Part shown: piece after piece, positions 6,980 to 14,491 of the stretch
How positions within the stretch are numbered: position 1 is the stretch's first letter
How the letters are laid out: every line of letters begins with the position of its first letter
The notes under the pieces: generated by a model
Databases searched by the model: none
Told to the model about the DNA's origin: nothing
Seen by the model: only the letters and a program-made list of their open reading frames with translations
Assembly (NCBI GenBank): GCA_023434465.1
Contig: JAEYSQ010000104.1
Location: 1 to 19,744 of the forward strand
Length of the DNA stretch: 19,744 bases
Source: Actinomycetes bacterium
GTDB taxonomy: Bacteria; Actinomycetota; Thermoleophilia; Solirubrobacterales; 70-9
Reading direction: 5' to 3'
Position numbers and translations under genes: made by a program

Positions 6980-7828
6980 CTAGACGGGCAGGCTGACGGC
7001 TGGTTTGTTGGCGACCTCTTCGGGCCGCATCGCCGCCGCCTTCTCGGCCCGCTTCTGCTGGATGATCACCGCCAGCATCGCGAGCACGGTCACCGCGAAC
7101 AGCATCGTGGCGATCACGTTGACCTGGACCGGGATGCCGCGCTGGTTGGCACCGAAGATGTAGAGCGGGAAGGTGACGGTCGATCCCGAGTTGAAGTTCG
7201 AAATCACGAAGTCGTCGATCGAGAGCGCGAAGGAGAGCATCGCGGCCGAAGCGACTCCGGGGGCAATCAGGGGCAGCGTGATCTTGCGGAAAGTGGTCAG
7301 CGGGCTGGCACCGAGGTCGGCCGAGGCTTCCTCCAGCCGCCGGTCAAAACCGATCAGTCGCGAACGGACCACGATCACCACGAACGAGATCGAAAACATG
7401 ATGTGGGCGATCAGCAGGGTGCCGAAACCGAGCGAGGCGCCGTAGACGAGGAACATCGAGAGCAGAGAGGCACCGATCACGACCTCGGGAGTTGCCATCG
7501 GAATCACGATGAGCAGATTGGCCGCCCTCCGGCCGAAGAACTGGTACCGGACCAGGGCGATTGCGATCAGGGTGCCGAGGATCGTGGCGCCGATCGAGGT
7601 GAAGAAGGCCAGACGGATGCTGACCAGCAGGGAATCGGTCAACTGGTCGATCGCGAACGGACTGCGCCAGTACTCGGTGGTGAACCCGACCCACTCGAAG
7701 TTGTAGCGGCCGCTTGGATCATTGAAGGAGAAGACCGCGATGACCAGGATCGGGAGCAGCATGTAACCAAGCGCCAGCAGTCCGATGAAGAGCACCATGT
7801 GCTCCTTGATCCATCTCCAGGCCCTCAT
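6980..7828 (-). CDS. potC: Spermidine/putrescine-type ABC transporter permease PotC
   Basis: A 282-residue inner-membrane permease with about six hydrophobic segments. The cytoplasmic coupling (EAA) loop is at about 167-191 (E-A-S-A-D-L-G-A-S ... L-P-L-I-A-P-G), where it would dock the ATPase. N-S-F-N-D-like residues after TM1 and S-I-D-D-F-V-I-S-N-F are typical of PotC. It is the last gene of the potA-potD-potB-potC operon. Its ATG overlaps the potB TGA as ATGA, and an AGGAGG lies seven bases upstream of the ATG. Substrate assignment (polyamine rather than another small cation) is by family and context. Confidence 0.9.
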   Translation of the reverse strand: MRAWRWIKEHMVLFIGLLALGYMLLPILVIAVFSFNDPSGRYNFEWVGFTTEYWRSPFAIDQLTDSLLVSIRLAFFTSIGATILGTLIAIALVRYQFFGRRAANLLIVIPMATPEVVIGASLLSMFLVYGASLGFGTLLIAHIMFSISFVVIVVRSRLIGFDRRLEEASADLGASPLTTFRKITLPLIAPGVASAAMLSFALSIDDFVISNFNSGSTVTFPLYIFGANQRGIPVQVNVIATMLFAVTVLAMLAVIIQQKRAEKAAAMRPEEVANKPAVSLPV

Positions 7829-8694
7829 TTTGCTTCCTCCTCGTCACCCATCAGTGCTTCCGATCCGGCGAACTTGATGTACAAGAGCAGTGCGACCAGG
7901 ATGACCGCCATCAGGGTGAAGGAAAGGGCCGCGGCGTCCGGGTAGTCGTTGATCACGAGGTACTTCGACTGGATCACGTTCCCGATCATCGACTGGTTGG
8001 TGCCACCGAGGAAGATCGCGTTGACGTAGTCACCGGCGGCCGGGATGAAGGTGAGAAGAATGCCGGCGATGATGCCCGGCATGGTCAGTGGCAGGGTGAT
8101 CCGCCAGAAGGTCTGTGCGGTCGAGGCGTAGAGGTCCTTGCCGGCCTCGAGCAACCGGCGGTCGAGCCGTTCAAGCGCGGCGAAGAGGGGCAGGACCATG
8201 AACGGCAGGAAGTTGTAGGTGAGACCGGCAATCACCGCCGCCGAAGTGGCCAACACCCTTCCATCGGAAGGCACGATGTGGAGCGTCTTCAGGACACTCA
8301 CAACCGGACTCGAGTCATCGAGGATGGTCTTCCAGGCGATCGTCCTGATCAGGTAGGTGGTGAAGAAGGGTGCCACCACCGCGAACAGCATCAGGTTCTT
8401 CCAGCGTCCCGACTTGAAGGCGATCGCATAAGCGAGGGGGTAGCCGATGATCAGGCAGAGCAGGCTGGCTACACCTGCGTACCAGAACGCCCTGATGAAC
8501 TGGTCCGAGTACTGGGAGATCGAGTCCGTGTAGTTCTCGAAAGCCCAGGTCAGCTGATAGCCGGACTCGAGCGACCCGGTCTTCAGCGAAAGCTCCCCCA
8601 TGAAGTACATGGGGACCACGAAGAAGAGGGCGAGCCAGACGAGGCCCGGGGCGAGCAGCCCGTAGGGAACCAGGCGCTGGCGAACCGATGTCAT
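7825..8694 (-). CDS. potB: Spermidine/putrescine-type ABC transporter permease PotB
   Basis: A 289-residue inner-membrane permease with about six transmembrane segments. The EAA loop is at about 183-207 (E-A-G-K-D-L-Y-A-S ... L-P-L-T-M-P-G), and F-I-P-A-A-G-D-Y-V-N is typical of PotB. It would pair with PotC to form the membrane channel. ATG 8694 has AGAAAGG ten bases upstream. Start and ribosome site lie in the loop of a perfect 15-bp stem whose 3' arm is codons 2-6, and the ATG overlaps the stop of a 14-codon upstream frame. Expression is therefore likely to be lower than, or differently controlled from, potD. Confidence 0.9.
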   Translation of the reverse strand: MTSVRQRLVPYGLLAPGLVWLALFFVVPMYFMGELSLKTGSLESGYQLTWAFENYTDSISQYSDQFIRAFWYAGVASLLCLIIGYPLAYAIAFKSGRWKNLMLFAVVAPFFTTYLIRTIAWKTILDDSSPVVSVLKTLHIVPSDGRVLATSAAVIAGLTYNFLPFMVLPLFAALERLDRRLLEAGKDLYASTAQTFWRITLPLTMPGIIAGILLTFIPAAGDYVNAIFLGGTNQSMIGNVIQSKYLVINDYPDAAALSFTLMAVILVALLLYIKFAGSEALMGDEEEAK

Positions 8695-8726
8695 CGGTGA
8701 GTTGCCTTTCTCATCGGTTCGCCAGC
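8676..8726 (-). promoter_or_regulatory. 15-bp hairpin enclosing the potB ribosome site and start codon
   Basis: GCTGGCGAACCGATG and its exact reverse complement occupy 8712-8726 and 8676-8690, separated by a 21-nt loop (8691-8711). In the mRNA the loop holds AGAAAGG and the potB ATG, and the 3' arm is potB coding sequence. A stem this long at a start codon should limit ribosome entry unless an upstream ribosome melts it. Confidence 0.7.
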
Positions 8727-8735
8727 CTTTTTCAT
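8691..8735 (-). CDS. Possible 14-codon upstream reading frame overlapping the potB start
   Basis: ATG 8735 opens MKKAGEPMRKATHR and ends in a TGA that overlaps the potB ATG as ATGA. An internal ATG (codon 8) has AAAAAGG eleven bases upstream, a better ribosome site than the first ATG. The frame covers the whole 5' arm and loop of the hairpin, so its translation would open the potB start. It may be chance; no homology is recognised. Confidence 0.3.
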   Translation of the reverse strand: MKKAGEPMRKATHR

Positions 8736-8762
8736 CCTGGTTTCAGTTGCTTCCGGTCCGGA

Positions 8763-9923
8763 TCAGCCCGTGACCACGTCCTGGAACGCCTGCTCGACTT
8801 CCGTCTGCTCGGCTTCGTCCCCGGGTGGCGAGACCTGTGCGAAGCAGTTCTCCGTGAATTCCTCGCTGGGGAAGATCAGGTCGTTGTTGGCGAGCGAAGG
8901 ATCCTTCTTGGTCAGAATCTCCTTGACGCCCTTGACCGGGCTGACGTAGTTCACGTACTCGGTGATCTTGGCCTGGTTTGCGGGCTCGTAGACGTAGTTC
9001 ATGAACTCGTATGCGGCTGCCGGGTTGGGTGCGCCGACCGGGATCAGCATGTTGTCCGACCAGATCGAGCAACCCTGCTCGGGCTGGACGTACTTGATGT
9101 TCGGATTGTCGTTCTGGACCTGAACCGCGTCTCCGGACCAGCCGATCGCCGCGACGACGTCACCCTTGGCCAGGTCCTGGACGAAGTCGTTGCCGGTGAA
9201 CCGGCGGATCTGACCGTTGTCGACGTTCTCCTTGATCTTGTCGATCGCATCCATCCAGTCCTGGGTGGTCGCCTCGGTCGGGTCGACCCCGTCAGCGGCC
9301 ATGACCAGCGGCACGGTGTCCCGCATCTCGGAGAGCAGGGTCACCTTGCCCTTGTACTTCGGGTCGAACAGGTCATTGATCGACTTGACGTCAGGAGCGA
9401 GGTCGGTGCGAACCACGAGACCGGTCATGCCCGACTGCCACGGCACGCTGTACTCGCGCTCCGGGTCGAAATCCGGGCTCTGCAGGCTCGCGATCATGTT
9501 CTCATCGACCGTCCCCAGTTCGGCCTTGTCGAGGTTCTGGATGTAGCCGAGGTCGTACATCTTTTCGGCCATCCAGTCGGTCACGATGATGATGTCGCGG
9601 CCGCCCGAATCACCCTGGGCGAGCTGCTGCTGGACCTTGCCGAAAAACTCGTTGTTGTCATTGACGTCTTCGGTGTAGGTCGTGTTGATTCCGGTCTGGT
9701 TCTGGAAGTTCTTGATCGTCTGTCCGTCGATGTAGAGCGGCCAGTTCGAGATCTTCAGCGAACCCTGCGGGTCACCACCGGTCGCCGTGGTCACATCGGA
9801 GTTGTCCGAGCCTTCGTCGATTCCACCACCTCCGCCACAGGCGACGAGAACCATTGATGCGGTCAGGGCCAGGACTGCCAGGAACAGCAGTCGGACGCGC
9901 TTTACATTGCTCATGGGGATCAC
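8763..9923 (-). CDS. potD: Polyamine-binding lipoprotein PotD/PotF-type (ABC transporter substrate-binding protein)
   Basis: A 386-residue periplasmic-type binding protein anchored as a lipoprotein: signal with lipobox L-V-A-C (C29), then a Gly-rich and acidic linker. The mature protein starts with L-K-I-S-N-W-P-L-Y-I-D; W61 corresponds to the aromatic residue of the PotD pocket. S-I-W-S-D-N (W288, D290) matches the conserved PotD W-x-D amine-binding pair, and E199/D202 are candidate acidic ligands. C285 and C360 could pair. GTG 9923 overlaps the potA stop (GTGA) and has GGAG four bases upstream; ATG 9914 is an alternative that shortens the protein by three residues. Exact ligand (putrescine, spermidine or other) is not determined. 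Confidence 0.9.
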   Translation of the reverse strand: MIPMSNVKRVRLLFLAVLALTASMVLVACGGGGGIDEGSDNSDVTTATGGDPQGSLKISNWPLYIDGQTIKNFQNQTGINTTYTEDVNDNNEFFGKVQQQLAQGDSGGRDIIIVTDWMAEKMYDLGYIQNLDKAELGTVDENMIASLQSPDFDPEREYSVPWQSGMTGLVVRTDLAPDVKSINDLFDPKYKGKVTLLSEMRDTVPLVMAADGVDPTEATTQDWMDAIDKIKENVDNGQIRRFTGNDFVQDLAKGDVVAAIGWSGDAVQVQNDNPNIKYVQPEQGCSIWSDNMLIPVGAPNPAAAYEFMNYVYEPANQAKITEYVNYVSPVKGVKEILTKKDPSLANNDLIFPSEEFTENCFAQVSPPGDEAEQTEVEQAFQDVVTG

Positions 9924-11140
9924 TTCACTCCTTCGGTGACGTTTTCATTGGGCGTAGGGTCGGCCGGTTGGTCCGCGTGGGACTCGGCGACCAGATGCAT
10001 GTGCTCCGGCACCCAGGACAGGCGTACCTTCGCGCCGCCGCCGGGAAGGCGCTGGCGCTCTTCTTCGGAGGCGTTGGGAACGAGGACGGTCATCGACACG
10101 TCGTTGACGACCCGAACGGCCAGCTGGGTCGCGGTGCCGAGGTAAAGGGAACTTTCGACGACGCCATCGACTCCGGGCTGGTCGGATGGCGCATCGCCGT
10201 TGGTGGAAACGATCAGCTTTTCCGGGCGGACCACGGCGTAGCAGCGCTCACCGGATCCGAACCGGGCCGCATCGGGGGTCGGGATGGACGGGCCGTTGTC
10301 AAGGTTGATTTCGTTCGAGCCGTTCGCCACGGCCGGCATCAGGTTCGAGACGCCGATGAAGCCGGCGACGAAGGTGGTGCTGGGCCGCTCGTAGACCGTT
10401 TCCGGATCCGAACACTGCTCGATCCGACCCTCGTTCATGACCGCGATCCGGTCGCTCATGGTGAGCGCTTCCTCCTGATCGTGAGTCACGTAGACGAAGG
10501 TGATTCCGACGTCCCGCTGGATCTGCTTGAGCTGGACCTGGAGGCCTTTGCGCAATTTCAGGTCGAGGGCACCGAGCGGCTCGTCCAGCAGCAGTACCTT
10601 CGGCAGGTTGACCAGGGCGCGAGCCAGGGCGACGCGCTGCTGCTGGCCACCGGAGAGCTGGTTCGGTTTGCGTTTGGCCTCGCGGCTCAGGCCTACCCGC
10701 TCGAGTTCGGCCGCGACGCGGCTCTTTATCTCCGCCTTCGGGACTTTCTTGCGCTTGAGACCGAAGCCGACGTTCTCTTCCAGGGTCATGTGCGGGAAGA
10801 GGGCGTAGGACTGGAAGACGGTGTTGGTCGGTCTTTTGTAGGCCGGCTGGCCCGCCACGTTGACACCGTCGATCATCACTTCACCGGTGGTCGGCTGTTC
10901 GAAACCGGCGATCATCCGCAGGGTTGTCGTCTTGCCGCAACCGGAGGGTCCGAGCATGGTGAAGAACTCGCCGTCGGCGATATCCAGGTCCGTCGACTGC
11001 ACGGCGGTGAAATCACCGAAACGCTTGCTGACTCCCTCGAGTCGAACTCCCCCGCTTCCAGATCCCGAAGCTTTCCCGTCTTTTCCCTCCGACTGATCCG
11101 CGTCAGGACCGGTCGGCGGTAGATCTGGCGAGCCTTCCAT
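9920..11140 (-). CDS. potA: Polyamine ABC transporter ATP-binding protein PotA
   Basis: A 406-residue ATPase. Walker A G-P-S-G-C-G-K-T (64-71), Q-loop Q110, signature L-S-G-G-Q-Q-Q-R (162-169), Walker B V-L-L-L-D-E-P (182-188), D-loop A-L-D (191-193) and switch H220 are all intact. A C-terminal TOBE-type region follows at about 290-370. The first 30 or so residues are an acidic Ser/Gly-rich extension without known function. ATG 11140 is chosen over the adjacent TTG 11143; GAGAGAGG lies about six bases upstream. It is the first gene of the pot operon and is coupled to potD by GTGA. It powers uptake of the PotD ligand through PotBC. Confidence 0.92.
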   Translation of the reverse strand: MEGSPDLPPTGPDADQSEGKDGKASGSGSGGVRLEGVSKRFGDFTAVQSTDLDIADGEFFTMLGPSGCGKTTTLRMIAGFEQPTTGEVMIDGVNVAGQPAYKRPTNTVFQSYALFPHMTLEENVGFGLKRKKVPKAEIKSRVAAELERVGLSREAKRKPNQLSGGQQQRVALARALVNLPKVLLLDEPLGALDLKLRKGLQVQLKQIQRDVGITFVYVTHDQEEALTMSDRIAVMNEGRIEQCSDPETVYERPSTTFVAGFIGVSNLMPAVANGSNEINLDNGPSIPTPDAARFGSGERCYAVVRPEKLIVSTNGDAPSDQPGVDGVVESSLYLGTATQLAVRVVNDVSMTVLVPNASEEERQRLPGGGAKVRLSWVPEHMHLVAESHADQPADPTPNENVTEGVK

Positions 11141-11166
11141 CAAACCCCTCTCTCAGGTGGACAGAT

Positions 11167-11192
11167 CCAGAGCCTCGGCACTGCGGCTCCGG
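11167..11192 (-). promoter_or_regulatory. Stem-loop in the potA 5' untranslated region
   Basis: On the minus strand CCGGAGCC pairs with GGCTCTGG (8 bp with one G-U) around a 10-nt loop. It lies between the predicted transcription start near 11200 and the potA ribosome site. It could be a regulatory leader or only a stabilising structure. Confidence 0.35.
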
Positions 11193-11198
11193 GGACTT

Positions 11199-11236
11199 CG
11201 GTTTGAACCGTATGCGAAACCCGGGGGATCCCGCAA
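11199..11236 (-). promoter_or_regulatory. Candidate pot operon promoter with an overlapping palindrome
   Basis: On the minus strand TTGCGG (11236-11231) and TACGGT (11212-11207) are 18 bp apart, a reasonable -35/-10 pair that predicts a 5' leader of about 60 nt. The palindrome CGGTT-TG-AACCG (11199-11210) overlaps the -10 box and could be an operator. The 195-bp gap 11141-11335 otherwise shows no gene. Confidence 0.4.
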
Positions 11237-11335
11237 CCACGAATTGTCCAAATGAATGCCTGCTCGCAGTCCCGATGTCCAATGCAACACGGATTCACGG
11301 GCGCTATGTAAACCGGGAAGGCCGCGTGAAAACGG

Positions 11336-12892
11336 TCAGCCGGCGTCGCGGCCGGCCAGGGCAGCCGCCGGCTCGGCTTTGCCGGTGAGGAGTTCGGGAT
11401 CCGCGATCTCGCGGCGCCGCTTGAAGAACGGTTCCTTCTGGTGAAAGCGCCAGGCGACGAGCAGAACCACGCCGAGCAGCAGGAAGGCGACCCCGATGAT
11501 CGCGGGCGGAGCGAAACCGAGCCAGGAAGCGCCCGTGTAGGAATTGGCGGGGTCGGACCAGTCGAACAGCGACTTCACGAACAGGTAGCTCAGGAGCAGC
11601 GCGCCGATCACCGGAGCGACCCCGATGAAGAGCAGGTTCTTGACCGATTTCAGGAGTTCGCGGCGGTAGTAGAAAGCGCAGGCGAAGCCGGTCATCGCGT
11701 AGTAGAAGGCGATCATCAGCGAGAGCGCCGAGAGCGAGTCAAAGAGAAAGTTCTCGCTGATCAGCTTCGAGGGCAGGTACCAGATGATCGCCAGCGCCCC
11801 GATCGTCACGGTCGAAATCACCGGCGTGAAGAAACGGCCCGAAATCTCGCTCAGGGCATGGGGCATCGCCTCGGCCCGGGCCATCGAAAGGGAAGTGCGC
11901 GAGGCGGGCAGGATCGTCGTCTGGGTCGAGGCCAGGGCCGAAACGACGACCGACAGCAGGACCAGCAAGCCGACCGTGCCGCCCAGGATCTCCTTCGCGT
12001 AAGTCGCGAGGATCGCCGCATCGTCGTCAAACTGCTCGGCGCCCGAGACACCACCCCAGGCGACGATCGCGGTCGCCACGCCGAGATAGGTGATCAGCAG
12101 CAGCGCGGTCGAGATCACACCGGCGAGTCCGGGTTTGTCGGCGTCGCCTTCGGTCTCCTCGTTGAGGTTCACGGCGCTCTCCCAGCCCCAGTAGATGAAG
12201 ACCGCGAGCAGCATCGAGCCGGAGAGGGCGGCGGCCGGGATCTGCAACGGGTTGAACCACGAGAGCGACGGATCGAGCGATCCGCCCGGGGCATCGCCAC
12301 CGTAGATCTTGACCATCGCTACCACGACGAAGAGCAGCAGGGGCACGATCTGGATCACCATCAGGACCTTCTGCAGGTTGGCCGAGATTTCGGTTCCCCA
12401 AACGCAGACACCGGTCATGACGATCATCAGGAGGACCGCCCCGGCCGTCACCGCTGCCTTGCTGCTCATCAGGCCGTCGGTCCCGATCAGGTCGAAGAAG
12501 CTGTAGACGGCCACGTCGGCCAGCGAACCGACCACGAGGATGCCGGTCACGCAGATCGCCCAGCCGGTCATCCAGCCGGACTGGGGACCGATCGCCCGGG
12601 TCACCCAGGAGAAGCTGGTCCCGCAATCCTGATCCGCCTTGTTCATGTAGTAGAAGGCGGCGGCGATGAAGAACATCGGCACGAAGGCGACCAGCAGAGC
12701 CGCCGGCGCCTGCAGGCCGACCAGCACGACGATCGAGCCGATTACCGCAGCCAGCGAGTAGGCCGGGGCGGTCGAGGCGAGGGCGATCGCCAGGCCGTCC
12801 GTGAAACTGATCGCATCTGCCTTGAGGTGCGGTTCGTCTCCCTGGTCGGGGAGCGGGCGCTCGGGCGGTGGCGAAGCCTCTGGACTCTCCAT
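11336..12892 (-). CDS. APC-family amino acid/polyamine permease
   Basis: A 518-residue integral membrane protein with about twelve hydrophobic helices. Helix 1 has the unwound substrate-site pattern S-T-A-P-A-Y-S-L-A (40-48). C-G-T-S-F-S-W-V-T-R-A-I-G-P-Q-S-G-W (90-107) is a hallmark of the amino acid-polyamine-organocation superfamily. The N-terminal 25 residues are Pro/Glu-rich and cytoplasmic. It would import, or exchange, an amino acid or amine; with the neighbours putrescine, GABA or alanine are reasonable guesses. It diverges from the catabolic operon across 159 bp and has its own leaderless-type promoter, with TAGGTT six bases upstream of ATG 12892. Confidence 0.88.
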   Translation of the reverse strand: MESPEASPPPERPLPDQGDEPHLKADAISFTDGLAIALASTAPAYSLAAVIGSIVVLVGLQAPAALLVAFVPMFFIAAAFYYMNKADQDCGTSFSWVTRAIGPQSGWMTGWAICVTGILVVGSLADVAVYSFFDLIGTDGLMSSKAAVTAGAVLLMIVMTGVCVWGTEISANLQKVLMVIQIVPLLLFVVVAMVKIYGGDAPGGSLDPSLSWFNPLQIPAAALSGSMLLAVFIYWGWESAVNLNEETEGDADKPGLAGVISTALLLITYLGVATAIVAWGGVSGAEQFDDDAAILATYAKEILGGTVGLLVLLSVVVSALASTQTTILPASRTSLSMARAEAMPHALSEISGRFFTPVISTVTIGALAIIWYLPSKLISENFLFDSLSALSLMIAFYYAMTGFACAFYYRRELLKSVKNLLFIGVAPVIGALLLSYLFVKSLFDWSDPANSYTGASWLGFAPPAIIGVAFLLLGVVLLVAWRFHQKEPFFKRRREIADPELLTGKAEPAAALAGRDAG

Positions 12893-12898
12893 CGGCAG

Positions 12899-12904
12899 AA
12901 CCTA
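12899..12904 (-). promoter_or_regulatory. -10 box of a leaderless promoter for the APC permease
   Basis: On the minus strand TAGGTT is followed by six bases and then ATG 12892. There is no Shine-Dalgarno sequence. Confidence 0.5.
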
Positions 12905-12975
12905 GCCCCGTTCCCGGCGCCAGAACAGCAACGGACCCCGGATGGTCATGAGTTAAGGCTCTCTTTTTACGTTTC

Positions 12976-13010
12976 GTCGGCTTGTCACTGTGATGACGCC
13001 GACATAAGGT
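12976..13010 (+). promoter_or_regulatory. Promoter of the aminotransferase operon with concentric dyads
   Basis: TTGTCA (12982-12987) and TAAGGT (13005-13010) are 17 bp apart, a good -35/-10 pair. The -35 is enclosed by GTCGGC (12976-12981) and GCCGAC (12998-13003), a perfect 6-bp inverted repeat with a 16-bp spacer. Inside it lies TCAC-T-GTGA (12985-12993), almost on the same centre. This is a likely regulator-binding site. The predicted 5' leader is about 35 nt, in contrast to the leaderless genes nearby. Confidence 0.55.
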
Positions 13011-13040
13011 GGAGCCACACCCCCAATGATCTTCCGGAGA

Positions 13041-13046
13041 AGGAGG
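13041..13046 (+). promoter_or_regulatory. Ribosome binding site deciding the GTG start of the aminotransferase
   Basis: AGGAGG, preceded by GAGA, sits five bases upstream of GTG 13052. The frame is open far upstream with no other sensible start, so this site fixes the N-terminus. Confidence 0.8.
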
Positions 13047-13051
13047 AGCCC

Positions 13052-14434
13052 GTGTCAACAGTCACCGAAAGCCAAACCGCAGTCCAGAACCTCCAGGAGC
13101 AGGCGCGGCGCCACCTCTGGATGCACTTCTCGCGCATGGGCGCATACAGCGACGAGAACGAGATTCCGATCATCGCCCGTGGCGAGGGTCCTTACGTCTA
13201 CGACGATCACGGCAAGCGCTACCTCGACGGACTTTCCGGTCTTTTCTGCGTCAACGCCGGTCACGGCCGTACCGAACTGGCCGAAGCCGCAGCCCGCCAG
13301 TACGAGGAACTCGACTTCTTCGTGATCTGGAGCTACGCCCATCCCCGGGCGATCGAACTGGCAAGCAAGATCGCATCGATGACCCCGGGCGACCTCAACC
13401 GGGTCTTCTTCACGAGCGGCGGCGGCGAGGCGGTCGAATCGGCGTTGAAGCTGGCGCGCAACTACCACCGGATGCGGGGGAACGGTCAGAAGGCGAAGCA
13501 CATCGCCCGCGAGGTCGCTTACCACGGCACCACGCTGGGAGCACTTTCGGCGACCGGCATCACCAACCTCCGCTCCCAGTTCGAACCGCTCGCGCCGGGT
13601 GGCTGTCACGTGCCGAACACGAACATCTACCGCTGGCCCGAGGAACGCGAACCGATCTGGGCTGCCGACGCGATCGAGGAGCGCATCCTCTTCGAGGGCC
13701 CGGAAACCGTTTCCGCGGTGATCCTCGAACCGGTCCAGAACGCCGGTGGCTGTTTCGTCCCGCCCGACGGATACTTCCAGCGGGTTCGCGAGATCTGCGA
13801 CAAGTACGACGTCCTGCTGATCTCGGACGAGGTGATCTGCGCCTGGGGCCGGCTCGGCCACTACTTCGGCTGCGAGCGCTTCGGCTACCAGCCCGACATC
13901 ATCACTTCGGCCAAGGCTCTGACCTCGTCCTACATGCCGATGGGCGCGATGATCGCCTCGGACAAGGTCGCCGAACCGTTCATGGAGGGCAACGCCTCGT
14001 TCGCCCACGGCTTCACTTTTGCCGGCCATCCGGTCGCGGCAGCGGTCGCGCTCGCCAACATCGAGATCTTCGAGCGCGAGGATCTCTGCGGTCACGTACT
14101 GGCCAAGGAAGGGGAGTTCCGGAACATGCTCGAGTCGCTGCGTGACATCCCGATCGTCGGTGACGTTCGCGGAGCCGGCTTCTTCCAGGCGATCGAACTG
14201 GTCAAGGACCAGGAAACCAAGGAGAGCTTCAACGACGAGGAATCGGAGAGGCTCTTGCGAGGCTTCCTTTCGGGCGAGCTCTACAAGCGCGGCCTGATCT
14301 GCCGGGCCGACGATCGTGGTGATCCCGTGATCCAGTTCTCGCCGCCCCTGATTTGTGACACCGAGCAGTTCGAGGAGATGCACGACGTGCTGAGGCCGAT
14401 CCTGACCGAGGCCTCACAAATGATGAGGAACTGA
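13052..14434 (+). CDS. Class III PLP aminotransferase, probably amine (putrescine/GABA):pyruvate type
   Basis: A 460-residue omega-aminotransferase. The PLP lysine is K288 (T-S-A-K-A-L-T-S-S-Y-M-P-M-G-A), D259 (I-S-D-E-V) holds the pyridine ring, and T-S-G-G-G-E-A (121-127) binds phosphate. L-D-G-L-S-G-L-F-C-V-N-A-G-H-G and Y-H-G-T-T are shared with the SpuC, taurine:pyruvate and beta-alanine:pyruvate group. It would transfer a terminal amino group to pyruvate, giving alanine and an aldehyde. The choice of putrescine or GABA rests on the PatD gene and Pot transporter beside it; the choice of pyruvate rests on the alanine dehydrogenase next door. First gene of a three-gene operon. Confidence 0.87.
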   Translation: MSTVTESQTAVQNLQEQARRHLWMHFSRMGAYSDENEIPIIARGEGPYVYDDHGKRYLDGLSGLFCVNAGHGRTELAEAAARQYEELDFFVIWSYAHPRAIELASKIASMTPGDLNRVFFTSGGGEAVESALKLARNYHRMRGNGQKAKHIAREVAYHGTTLGALSATGITNLRSQFEPLAPGGCHVPNTNIYRWPEEREPIWAADAIEERILFEGPETVSAVILEPVQNAGGCFVPPDGYFQRVREICDKYDVLLISDEVICAWGRLGHYFGCERFGYQPDIITSAKALTSSYMPMGAMIASDKVAEPFMEGNASFAHGFTFAGHPVAAAVALANIEIFEREDLCGHVLAKEGEFRNMLESLRDIPIVGDVRGAGFFQAIELVKDQETKESFNDEESERLLRGFLSGELYKRGLICRADDRGDPVIQFSPPLICDTEQFEEMHDVLRPILTEASQMMRN

Positions 14435-14437
14435 CCC

Positions 14438-14452
14438 GGCCACAGAGTGGCC
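14438..14452 (+). promoter_or_regulatory. Short intercistronic hairpin between aminotransferase and ald
   Basis: GGCCAC-AGA-GTGGCC is a perfect 6-bp stem with a 3-nt loop, four bases after the aminotransferase stop. No U-tract follows, so mRNA stabilisation or partial attenuation is more likely than full termination. Confidence 0.45.
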
Positions 14453-14491
14453 ACCCCGCCCAGCGAAACCCCAGAGAGGACGAGGTAAGAC

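Noticed and set aside
11441..13051. Open frame upstream of the aminotransferase on the plus strand, which would make a 997-residue protein
   Set aside because: It is antisense to the APC permease, reads as low-complexity charged sequence, and has no domain. The strong AGGAGG before GTG 13052 and the family N-terminus fix the real start.
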